A stretch of DNA of 64,000 nt from Eremophila alpestris peregrina. Taxonomy: Eukaryota; Chordata; Aves; Passeriformes; Alaudidae. Under the pieces are notes generated by a model. That model worked only from the letters and a program-made list of their open reading frames with translations, did not search any database and was not told the DNA's origin. Both the position numbers and the translations under genes were made by a program. The stretch covers positions 11,731,033-11,795,032 of the forward strand of contig WMCF01000015.1 in the NCBI GenBank assembly GCA_009792885.1. Reading direction: 5' to 3'. This document shows positions 35,499 to 46,722 of this stretch, in pieces. The first letter of the stretch is position 1. Each line of letters starts with the position of its first letter.

Positions 35499-38439
35499 GT
35501 AGGAAACAGTGCATAAGTTATTACCTAGGGAACAATTGTTTCTGTCTCCTGTACAGATCCATATCATTCTCAAATTTGCATTCTGATGAAGAAGAAACAA
35601 ATGTTACTTAAATCCCATGAAGTGTGTTAATTACACTGAGCTCCGTGAAATTATGGGTGAGAGAGCCAAAAAGATTTCTACAATTGCATCGTGGGTCTCT
35701 TGAGCATATCTTGTCAGATTAATGTCTTTGTCACTCACATGATAACCTTAAAATTGCTACTCTCCCTAAGTAATATTCCCTGAACCTCAGTGATATGGAA
35801 AATCTCACACAAAGCTAACTAACAGATGCAGTTTGTATTGTTTACATAAATTAAGCTGGTACTTTTATGAAAATAAATAAAAATTTCATTAGGAACTGCA
35901 GCTTGCTACTTTTGCCTAATTATTTTAGAGTCCTTCTTCTGTGCTCCTCCATGTAAACCATGGTGCCAGTGCCTGAGACAATACCTCTTCCTAGTATGTC
36001 CCAAGAACACAGGCTAAAATCACATAATTAGGATGTAATGCTTCTTTTTTCTTTTCCTTTTTATCCTCCTACTTCTTTACAAGCCCTAAATAACCATAGC
36101 TGACTCCTAGAGTCCAAAAGCCACTGTGCTATGTAGCAGGAACAGAAGCTGTTCCAGGAGATTTGACCACATGGATACATGCCTACAGCCCAGCTCAAGG
36201 TTTCATAAAAGCAAGTAATAAGGAATATTTGCTGTGCCAGGGCTTGAGGTGCATGCTTCATATTCCCAGCAGGGGACATACTCCACCCTCAGAAAGCTGC
36301 AAGTCTTCTCACAAAGTCACAATATGACTGGTGAAACTCAACCCATTGGAAATCTATATTAGATGTCAGACCCATCTAAGGGACAAATCTAATCCTTTTG
36401 GCTAAAAAATAGCTCACAGCAGTCTGCTGCTCCTAGTTTACTGATATTTGGAAGAATGGTTTGGTTTGGTAATCAATGTCCTAGAGACACCAAAGACCTT
36501 GATATTATCTTTTTTCTTTAAGCCCCTAAAGAGGATTACTGGGATGAAAAAAACAAAAAGGCAGGAAAAAAAAAAAAAAGGAAATTTTGTGATGTTATAT
36601 GAGTGTCATTGGTACTTAGGTAAGCCACTAGTAAAATTTTAATTATTTATAATGCATTGTAAAGAGCTGTAAGCTTTATTTTGTTAAATGATTGAGATGG
36701 TCTACAATCAGGTGTGTCCTATGATATAAGAAATAAATTTTTAATCAAGGAATTTCTTTTGTCATACCAATACTTCAGAAATGGTAGTGATGAGCTCAAA
36801 AGATAAGAAAAAATGCACTAAAATTAAAGAAGCATGTCAATTTGCACTGGTTAGGAAAGCAGTCAAAAATGTTTGAAAATAGGGAAGATCAAATTTTCCT
36901 CAGTTTCATACTATAAAATTCTTTTTACCAGTCACTTAAAACCAGACTGGCTTTACATGTCAGCTGTAAAACATCACCATTTAGGCTTTCTAATTCTGGG
37001 AAGGAAAGAGTTATGCTTATGGAAGTCCATCCATCCAGTCTCTGCAAGACTACCAGATCTATAAATAATGGAGAAAGGCCCTCAAGCTAGGAATGCCAAA
37101 TTTAGTATCGCCTAATGAAAAGATAGGAGTAAAGTCCTGAAATCCTTTTTCAATTAACTGCAACAGAAATGGGGACCTAGATTGAAATCTAGAAGCCATT
37201 GGTAGAGGTTTCTTTAACAATCTTTATAATCTTTGTACAAATAACTTCTTCAAGATCACGATTAAAATGTCTGTTCTTGCTGTGTATTTAAAACCTGATC
37301 TGTTTGTTCAAATCAAGGCTTTTTGAGCTTTGCTTAAAGTCACTGTAAGAAGAGGAGGGGAGAGACAAATCCACATCATTACTTTTTAAAATTACTTAAA
37401 AGCAACTGACAGCTGAATAAAAGAACGTCTGTAAGAAAAAAGATTACCTTTATGGAAGTCTGTCTACAAAGTAGATTGAAAAAGTGTTTTGTTCTAAATC
37501 CTAATCTCTTCTGTGGTCTCAAGAAGGCTAACACAAGAAGATTGCCACAGAAATGAGTGATATTTGTCACTAGACATCTGCTAAGACACAACCACAGTGC
37601 CCTTTCCTTGATGGGTAACATGTAATGGAGGTTACCCAATCTTATGTTAACCATAAAAATTCAAATCCAGTGTTAAGAGATTTTCTTACTGTAGTTCTTA
37701 ATGAAAAGCACCTTCTGGATCAGTTATATCAGCAGACTGACAGGAAATGAGTGGGATATCAAGACTTGAAAGTAATAGTTTTTAATCTCTGTGATTCCCA
37801 GTTTTACCATACAGTAAATAAATTACAGTGATGCTGGCAGACAGTGATAGGAAGAACAGGGCACTGAGAATATTTGTGCATAAACCCAAGGCTTGTTATC
37901 CTGAAATCACACAAACACAAATCCTTTCTTTGAGCTCAGTCCCACACTCTGCTGCATCACTGTAAAAGTAAATGCAGACGTGATATACTACCTGGTTTTA
38001 GTGCCTTTTGGAGAGATCAAGCACTGAAAAGCAGAAAAGAATTTGAGAATAGGTGAAGGACTGCTAAGAAGGTAGTCAGGGTTTAGGGAAAGGGTGAATG
38101 ACCTCAATGCAAGCACCTAACCTTTTGAGTTTTGCCCAACACTAATCAGCGTAAATTTGAGAAATTAAAAAAGCTTTGTATATCTAAATTAACAAAAGCT
38201 TTATAGATCTAAACCATTCATTATTCCTGTGTTTTTTCCACTACAGAAAATATACCATCCCTTGCTGTACCCTCCTATGTGGCTAGGGTTACTTTGATTA
38301 GGACCAATGAGGAAGGCAAGCAAGCTGTTTCCCATAAATCTTTCTCATTCAGGTAGGTCTGTATTGAAACTCTGAAATTCCATTCCATTTTTCTTTCTGT
38401 GTCTTATTCACCAGGTTGATTCTAGCCAACTCTGACTCC
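35499..38439. other. Unique non-coding sequence
   Basis: No recognised gene or repeat apart from an A run at about 36566-36580. The section 36060-36310 is less AT-rich and gives a 72-codon minus-strand frame without known motifs. The minus-strand frame at 37379-37654 (91 codons) is likewise unfamiliar. Confidence 0.5.
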
Positions 38440-39309
38440 CCTGATGTGCACCCTCAGAAAATTTGCAGATGATACCAACAACTGTGGTGCTGTTGATACA
38501 CCTGAATGACAGGATGCTATCCAGAGGGACCTGGACAAGCTCAAAGAGTGGGCCCATGGGAATGTCATGAGATTCAACAAGGCCAAGTGCAAGGTGCTGC
38601 ACCTGGGCTGGGGCAAGCCCCAGAATCAACAGAGGCTGGAGATGAACAGATCAGAGCAGCCCTCCTGAGAAGGACTTGGGGGTGCTGCTGGATGAGGGGC
38701 TGGACATGACCCAGCCATGTTCACTCAGCCCAGAGGGACAAACTTGTCCTGGGCTGCAACAAAAGCAGTGTGAGCAGCAGGGCCAGGGAGGGGATTTTGT
38801 CTCTCTACTCTGTTCTGGTGAGACCCCATCTGAAGTGTTGCATCCAGCTCTGGGGACTATTAGTACAAAAAACACCTACTAGAGTCCAGAGGAGGGTCAC
38901 CAAGATAATTAGAGGAATGGAGCACCTCTCCTATGAGGAAAAGCTCAGAGAATTGAGATTATTCATCATGGAGAAGAGAAGGCTTCTGTGTGAACTATTT
39001 CCAGCACCTGAGCGAACCTACAAAAGTGATAAGAGAGACTTCTTATAAGTGCAGGTTATGATAAGACAAGGGGGAATGGATTCAAACTGAAAGAGAGTAG
39101 GTTTAGAGTTGACATTAGGAGGAAGTTCATTGCTGTGAGGTTGATGAGAGGCACCAGAACAAGTTGCCCAGAGAAGCTGTGGATACCTCATCCCTGGAAG
39201 TGTTCAAAGCCAGGCTGGATCTAGGGCAAGATGTCCCTGCAGGATCTGGAACTAAACGATCATTAAGATCCCTTCCAACCCAAACTATCTATCATTCTAT
39301 GATTCTGTG
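38440..39309 (+). mobile_element. CR1 LINE, 5'-truncated at the RT active-site box, tail intact
   Basis: The copy starts just before the RT catalytic box, which is preserved (KFADDTNNCGAVDTPE). It continues with DAIQRDLDKLKEWAHGN and RFNKAKCKVLHLG, all standard CR1 wording, interrupted by a TGA and a frameshift near 38660. The 3' part includes GGGGATTTTGTCTCTCTACTC, GAGACCCCATCTGAAGTG, CTATGAGGAAAAGCTCAGAG and the complete tail ATCATTCTATGATTCTGTG. It is among the better preserved copies here. Overlapping frames at 38408-39048 on both strands belong to this element. Confidence 0.95.
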
Positions 39310-39419
39310 TTAGGCTCACTTCTGCCTGTACCCAGAATGATGGCTCAGAGACAAGCTGGGGCAGATTAAATTACACATGTCATGAGTCCCTGGTCCTGAT
39401 CCTTTACTGTATCAGACAC
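39310..39419. other. Spacer between CR1 and A-rich repeat
   Basis: Unique sequence with no recognised feature. Confidence 0.5.
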
Positions 39420-39551
39420 AAAAAACCCCACAAAAAACCAAAAAACAAAACTAATTCAAACCAAATCAATCCAAAACAACAACATATACAAGAAAACCAC
39501 AAAAACAAACAAACAAACAAACAAAAACCCCAAACAAACAAACAAAAAATC
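39420..39551. repeat. A-rich (CAAA)n simple repeat
   Basis: AAAACCCCAC-type runs lead into about five clean CAAA units, then CCCC and three more CAAA units. It begins about 110 bases after the CR1 tail, so it is not the CR1 tail itself. Confidence 0.9.
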
Positions 39552-40102
39552 ACATACTTGTGTGCTGTTAGCATGACAGGTAAAAAGAGACAGTCCCATC
39601 CTTGTGATTATCTGGACTGGTATCTTTAATCTGCTTCTGTACTTTTCTAATTCCTTTGAAAAGCAATATACTGCAAATAAAAATAAAAAAAATTATATAA
39701 AGCAACCTGTTATATGTTTTTCTACTTACTACCCCTAAAGGTTCAGGTGGTCAGTAACTGTTCTGTTATAAAGAATTTATGAGTAATGCAGTGCTGCACT
39801 AGTGTATGCCAACAAATTACCCTACACAGGGTTCACCAAATGAATTATAAAGCACAAACTGACAAATGTCCCAAAAACTGATTTTGCAAGCGAGAGGAAA
39901 GAAATGTGTGAAAGAAAGCTACAGTATTACAAAATTGCAGTTCTTTCAATTTATTCTTTTTTGCTATTACTGCCATGCAAAGAATTCAACTATCTTTCTT
40001 AGTGCTATAAGTGCTTAGCACTGATAAAATATAGAAACAATCACATTCTTCCATATATACAGATACAGTCTTTCAAAAGGATTTGCAGATAAGAAAACAT
40101 GA
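39552..40102. other. Unique non-coding sequence
   Basis: No gene or repeat recognised. Confidence 0.5.
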
Positions 40103-40206
40103 AGATGTGGTGTTTAGGGGCATGTATTAGCAGAGGATTTGGCAGTGCTAGGTGATGGCTGGACTCAATGATCTGAAAGGTCTTTCCAGCCTTAATAATC
40201 CTGTTT
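40103..40206 (+). mobile_element. CR1 LINE 3'-end fragment
   Basis: GATGTGGTGTTTAGGGGCATG, GGCAGTGCTAGGTGATGG, CTGGACTCAATGATCTGAAAG and TCTTTCCAGCCTTAATAATCCTG match the last 100 or so bases of CR1. The ATTCTATG tail is worn down. Confidence 0.9.
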
Positions 40207-43200
40207 TTATAGGCGTCTTCTTTTTACAAATAATAAATACACATTTGATTGTGAATATTCTCTCTTTCACCTTTGTCTCTTCAAGAATTCTCACTTAAAT
40301 AAATTTTAAAAGGTGGCAAGGTAGGAAGATTTGGGAAGTGTTCACAGTGATAACTTCTGCTCTAAAATTGCTGCTGTTCAAAAGGAGCTAATGAAGTACT
40401 GTAACTCCACTAGCTCAGTCTGACAGCCATTACTCCCAGCTCTGCAAACACTGCATTAAATCTCTGTGTATCCTTGGTGACTGTTATTAGTAGTCCTGGG
40501 TGCATTCCACAAGACATTTGGAATTCAGCTAAGAAAATGTTCAATCAAAAACAAGCTGTAATAGAGCTAAAATATTACAATAACTGTCTTTCTCAGAAGA
40601 AGAGGGAGTGGAGAAGAAAACAATTCTTTCTGCCTAGAATTGTTTGATTTTGATAACACAAAATATCTAAAAGAACAATTCCCACACCATTCTGTTGATC
40701 TCACCAGCAGTGCGCAGTGTTCATGCATGTTTGGGCATGGGAACTGCATTTCACATAGAATTTTAAATAATACCCAGTGCTTAGACCCTTTAGAGCATCC
40801 ATCTGTACCTCTTCCAGCACTTTAGGTCTAACACAAGAAACCGCTTAGACCTGTAGGCCAACACTCAGTTCTTACCAATCTGATCAACACAAATTTCTGT
40901 AAGAAGTCAGGAACTCTCCAATATACTAATATTAATACTAATTATATTCCCATGAAGAAATATCTTCCTCTTTGTTTTAGAGGAAGTCCAGACACTTAAT
41001 TCTGGTCTCAGCTGAATAGCTGAAATTGAACGGAATCAATTAGTTTTAACATGCCTTGATGTTTTGAATCACTCTGCCTTACTTTCTGACTTATTAATGT
41101 CTTTCAAGTAGTACAATCCTGGATAAAATAAAGTAAATAGAATATACTTGTTTTATTTTTCAAGATGTATTACCATAAATTTGCCAGTATTTAATATAAA
41201 ATGCCACATTTCTGTACCAGCACTCTTACCACTCTTACTTCTGATCAAGCCAATAGCATCTTTTTTATTTTTTTTTTTTTGGAAACAATGAAACAGATGT
41301 TTGGAATTTTATTAGTTACTTTGAAATCTCCTGTTAACTCAACTTATGGTAGTATTTAGTGTATTTTGGATTTATCTTTATGATGTTGCTGACTTACTGT
41401 AGCCAGTTACATATGTGAGGTTGTTCACAAACTTATATTTATTGATAAATCCATGCTGGCTGACAGCATTGTTCACATTGAATGTCCAAAGTGAGATTCT
41501 CAAGAATGCACATGGGTTTTTGTTCAACTGCTAGTGGATTCTGTCTAAAAAAACATATATCTCTAGCAGCAGTGTGATTCCCTGAGCTCTGCAGCAGGCA
41601 GGATTTTCATTGGCAGTGTATGTCTAGACTCGGGGTGAGATGCAGTTGGCCCATTTCTCTGCACAACATACAGTGCTGAGCCACAGCTGTTGTGTTACTC
41701 CCTTGAAACTGGTGTGACAGGCCCTTAAATTTTTTCGTGAGAACCAGTCTCAAGAACCAGTCTTGATTCCTAGCAACATAAAAGGGCCAACAACATATTT
41801 TTTTTATTCTTTACACCTATATTTTATATCTAAATTCTTCATTTTGAGATGAGTTCAGCCTGTTTTTCCTTATCTTTCCATACAATTGAATATAGGGCTA
41901 ACAAAACAATAAATCTGCTGTGTAGTTTTCTTCTAAACAAACTTTACCAGTGGCATCTTATATAGGCAAGACAACAGCCCTTCTATCCCTGTCTTGGTCT
42001 GCTGATAACTAAAGATAAAATCATTTTGAAAAGCAATGCTTCTTCTGGGAAACTTCAAGAGAATTTGAAATGAGGCCATTTTTTCAGTTGCTTGGGACTT
42101 CAGCTGAAATTAAAGATGAATAACAGCATAGTCTAGTCTGGCTTTGTTTGCACTTTTAAATATGTCCATGAACTTAATTCTGGCTCAAATAGGAAGTTTC
42201 TGCTTTCCTAGTTGCTTGATACTGGGAGAAGATTTTTGAATAATTTCACCATAAAAGACCCTGCTTTTCTTGCCTTCCATGAGCCCTTTTTTATTTCCCT
42301 TGATTTAAAACAAAATATTTGGTTTGTCAGAGTGACAGAGTAACCCTATGCATCCCACTTATTTTATTCTTTTTCCCTCATGGTTTATTCAGGAGCTGGT
42401 TCTGCCTCCAGTGAAACATCATCAAAACTCAATTTGACTTCTGGGAAATGGGAATACATTTTTAAGTGGCTATTAATTCCAATGCTGCACATGCAATATA
42501 ATTTCCAGGACAACAGGAGCACCTTGGAAAAACTACTTCTTCTTATTCATAAAATAGAATAAAGTAAGAAAAAAAAATCCCTGCTTAGTAACACTGATGT
42601 GATTATGAAACCTTTTCCGTGACAATAATGATACATGGATGCATTTGGAATTTGTACTTTAATCTTTTTCTTAGTAGTGTGTACACATATGCTGAACGAA
42701 TATGTGAGTCTTTATGAGTGGAGAGTACCAGACATTCCACTTTTGACTTCTGTATGTGAATATATATTTTCCTTTCATCCCCAGGAGTTTTATTTATCTA
42801 GCTGACTTTGGGCTGTTCCTTTTCTTTTTTTCTCATTTTTTTTTCTCTGTTAGTGATGGATAGAATTAGATAACTAGAATCTTGCAACTGACACATCTGA
42901 AGATGAAATACTCTAGAGAAAAATCAAATATGAAGATATGAAGAAATGTTACATTTAACTCTGACCAGAGCTCTATGTAAAGAACTGTGGCTAATCAATA
43001 CTGGCCCTATTAATTCTTATCCTGGACAGATGATCATTGCTTCTGTTCTTTCCCCAAAGCTAAATCACTTTGAAACAGAACAAAAACTACTCATATGAGT
43101 TTCTTCAAAGATATAGGAAAATATTTTGTTCTACACTGTCAAGTATAACTCACAGTTTCATAAACTGAATGGAATTTGCTTTTATATTTCACTCCTCATC

Positions 43201-44439
43201 AGCTCCAAGTACCCTCAAAGCAGTTTGAAATTTTGAAGTATTGGAAGCAGTGATTGTATACTAAGTGTGTCAGCTGTAACTCAGCAACGGTAACACAGAA
43301 AGCTGCATAGCAGAACCTGTTCTGCTGGGTGATGGAAAAGCTGGGCAACCTTCCTTGTGGGATTCTGCACTTCCACCTGCCTTGCTAACTAGCAGTGGGC
43401 TGCAGGTGGTTAATTTAAACATTTCATTGGCTGGCATGATGCATCCCTTACACAGCAGTGCCCACATTAGGCATGAGTACGTATGCCAGTGAGCATGACA
43501 AAGGAACCATATTAAAGTAAATCTTTAGGTAAATATAAAGAACTTGAGCTTCAGCTGGTGAACATTGGCTTTGCTTCACTGCACCTAACACAACACTGTT
43601 GATTTCCACCAGCTGAGGATCCAGCTGTAAGTGTTTTGACACTGAGCCAGGCCTGTTTCACAATTGTGTTAAGTCATTAAGCTTTATACTTAAGTGTGTG
43701 GTCCTATCAATTGTATGAACATAGCTAATTTATCAGTTCCTTGGGAATCATACTCCTCTGTGAAGAAGCAAAAATGTTTAGGTAGGATTTTCCTCTTATC
43801 TCAGCTCTCATCTAAGCATAGAAGAAAAATAAAAAAAGGAAAGAACATTTAGTCACATTTTTTTTTTCTTTTTTTTTAGTACAGAATTTAAAATGTAAGG
43901 GGGAAAGCAGCAGAAACACACATTCAGAGGAAAATCATAATGTCAGATTCTAGACCCTACCTTAATATTATTTTTATCTATCCTTTCTTATAAATATTCA
44001 TCAACGCTATCAATGCACATTTAGAGGATTGCTTACAACCACAGAATCCAATCATGCCTGTAAGGTATCGTCATGGTATTGCAGCTAGTGGAATTAATGC
44101 TCCTCTGAAAAAAAAGAGAGGCACATCTCTGCCCTAAATACTGTGATTATTTGGATCTATATCTTTCTACCTTGCTCTTGAACAGTGGCCAACCTGCCTC
44201 CCTTCTTAACAGCTGGAAGTCTACAACAGCAAGCACAACTCTGTCCTAACACAAAGAGATTTCAACTGGTACTCAGCAGATAAAACAGATATCCATCCAT
44301 CTCTCTGAACTTCATCTTTGAAACAAAAACATTTCATTACTCTTGTTGGGAGAATAAAGAAAGATACCACCTCTCCTGGCATTTTTTTGAGGGTGTGATA
44401 AGTTTACCTCTTAAGCAGGATGGGGACAAAATAAGATGA
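40207..44439. other. Unique non-coding sequence
   Basis: No recognised gene or transposon over 4.2 kb. It contains a T run at about 41262-41280 and a 13-base-period duplication of AGAACCAGTCT (41740-41750 and 41753-41763). Frames at 40567-40825, 42380-42562 and 43270-43642 are short, overlapping on both strands and without motifs I recognise. Confidence 0.5.
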
Positions 44440-45366
44440 AAATGTTTGTGGGTTGAGACAGGGAAATGTTTGTGGGTTGGTGGAAGACCCACCAACTACC
44501 ACCACAGGAAAAACAGATCAAACCTGCAGAATAAAACTTGCTGCCAGTTAAAAATTGAGTGAGGAGCTAATACAAAACCTAAAACAACTTCCTCCCTACT
44601 GCCTTCTTCCCAGGCTCAACTTCACAGCTTCGTTCTCAACTGCTCTATCCCTTTTTTCCTAATCTGAGCAGTGCAGGAGAATGAGGAGCAGGGGTTGCTC
44701 ATGATACTTTGACTCTCTTTCCTCCACACACACTATCTCTGCTCCAGTGTGGAGGCTCTCCCATGATATACAGTCCTTCTTCAAGAATTTCTCCAACAGG
44801 AGTCCTTCCCACAGACTGTATCTCTTCAAGAACTGCTCTAGTATGGGTTCTCTACCATGGGAAATGGTCCACTAGGAACAGACTGATCCAGTGGACCACC
44901 CTAGGACTGCACTTCCTACCAGGAAATCTGCTTCAGTGTGGGGTGTTCTCCAAAAGATATTCACATGTTCCCTCATGATGTTCTCCATAGGCAGCAGTGT
45001 GGATATTTCCCTGTAGTCCTCCATGGGCTCCAGGGGGACAACCTGATCCACTGTGATTATACAGGAATTTCTGCTCTGGCGCCTGGAGCACCTCTTCCTT
45101 CTTCTTTCACCTTGGTGTCTGCAAAGATTTTTCTTGTGTGTTTTTCTTCATTCTTCACACTGCTGTGCAGCGTTTTGGTTGTCTTAATGCATTTTCTCTG
45201 AGGTGCCACCATCTTGGCTGAGGGGACCAGCTGTGCCCTTCAGTGGCTTTATCTGACCTATCTGAAACTGGTTCTCTGACACAGGGAAGATTCTGGCCTC
45301 TATTAGCATAGACCAAACCTGCCACCACCACACCTGCAGTACCAAAAACAAGGAACATAAACCTAA
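44440..45366. mobile_element. Avian LTR-retrotransposon repeat with internal modules, family uncertain
   Basis: The sequence resembles a repeat I know from bird genomes: modules of the type CTCCATGGGCTCCAGGGGGACAACCTG, then GGAATTTCTGCTCTGGCGCCTGGAGCACCTCTTCCTTCTTC, ACCTTGGTGTCTGCAAAG, a CTGAGGTGCCACCATCTTGGCTGAGGGG segment, and an ending resembling TACCAAAAACAAGGAACATAAACC. It opens with a 24-base-period duplication of AAATGTTTGTGGGTTG (44440-44455, 44464-44479) and a hairpin, GTTGGTGG/CCACCAAC. I believe it is ERV-derived (ERVL-like), but the family name and orientation are from memory only. Substitutions are frequent, so the copy is old. Frames at 44709-45201 (+) and 45155-45508 (-) are not genes. 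Confidence 0.55.
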
Positions 45367-46317
45367 CTGAGAAAGCAAATTTGCATTTGAGGGAGTAATA
45401 CATTGATCTTGATAAAGAAAGGAGCAACAGCCATCCTTTCTTGTGTAAGACAAAATTTATGAACAAACTATATCCACTTGATAATGGAAAATCTGCTTCC
45501 AAACCCAATTCCTTGACTGCTGTTTGTAGCTGCTCAAATTATTCACGAAAATACTTTCCATACTGGTGGATTTGTTCCAGAAAAAAACCGAATTGATACT
45601 GAAAGTGACTGAAATTACCTCATCAAACTTCAGACATCTGCAAACTGGTGACCTACAGCTGAATTGATCCTTACAGACACTCTTTACAATTCAAGAAAGG
45701 ATTCAAGAGGGTTTCTTTTTGAGTGAAATTCTGACCAAATATGATGGTCACCTAAATGTAGAGAAGTACCTTCCACTAAAAGTGTTAGTTTATCTCTGAC
45801 AAAGGTAGTTTAGCTGCCTATCTTCGGTCACATAAATTTCACCTCAAGTATTCTATGTTCAGATTTCTAGATATTGAGATACTTAATAAAGACCACAAGC
45901 TTGAGGTAAGCTTGATGTGTTAAGACATGCTGAGCAAGCGGAACCTCCTCTTCATTATGAAATGCTGACTTTAGTCATAGGCTAGTGGTAATTAGTAAGC
46001 TAGAATAAGAGAGAATGAAATTCCAGCCCATGCTCCATAAATATTGTAAAAATCTTATATAAGCAGAACATTTTCTAAGAAGATGAACTTCAGAAGACCT
46101 GGTTTGAATACCAAACAGCCTTTTGGTTAACAGATGGCTCTGGTGATATGGCTTCAGCCCCCTACAGCAGACAAGGTCTTCTAAGGGCATAGGTGCATGT
46201 TCTAACCATTACATTGCTGTTCAAAAACTGGAGGTGACATCTTCCACCAATAGTTTTAAGGAGGTTTAATCAGAGAGACATAATCTGAGAAGCCAGAGAG
46301 GAAATGATCTTGGTTTT
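45367..46317. other. Unique non-coding sequence
   Basis: No gene or repeat recognised between the two LTR-type repeats. A 71-codon minus-strand frame (45975-46190) has no known motif. Confidence 0.5.
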
Positions 46318-46717
46318 TGTCCTAGTTCCAGCCAGTAAGGGGCACAGTCAGAACCCAGAGGTTATCCTGTAGCAACTCCTATCATTGCTGGAAGCAGGGA
46401 GAACAAAATCTCTTCCAGGGAGGAGGGGTTCCATTCCTGTTGAGTGAGGACATCAAGGAGAGCTGTTCAGTATCTCTGTTGTCTGGGGGATTTATGTGTG
46501 AATTGTTCTCTCTCTTATATCATCTGTTGTTAGTACTGTTGCTGTTAACATTCTTTTTCTTATGACGTTGATGTTTCCTATAAATTGTTCTTATCTCAAC
46601 CCATGCTCTGCCTTCTGTGCCTCCAGTGCACTGCAGGGAAGAGGGAAGGGGGGAGCAAGTACTGCATGGTTTTACTGAGAGTACTAAATGGGAGAATACC
46701 ATTCCTAAACCATGACA
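46318..46717 (+). mobile_element. Solo ERVL-type LTR with 5-bp target duplication
   Basis: The 400-base element starts TGTCCTAGTTCCAGCC (avian ERVL LTRs typically begin TGTCCTGGTTTC) and ends TAAACCATGACA. It includes the segment AAATTGTTCTTATCTCAACCCATG, which is characteristic of the 3' part of these LTRs. It has TG...CA ends. The five bases before it (GTTTT, 46313-46317) equal the five after it (GTTTT, 46718-46722), matching ERVL target duplication length. No internal gag-pol sequence is adjacent, so it is a solo LTR left by recombination. It has diverged from the common wording, so it is not recent. The two overlapping minus-strand frames inside it are not genes. Confidence 0.88.
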
Positions 46718-46722
46718 GTTTT

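Noticed and set aside
45155..45508. 117-codon minus-strand open frame
   Set aside because: It overlaps the avian LTR-type repeat for more than half its length and has no known protein signature.
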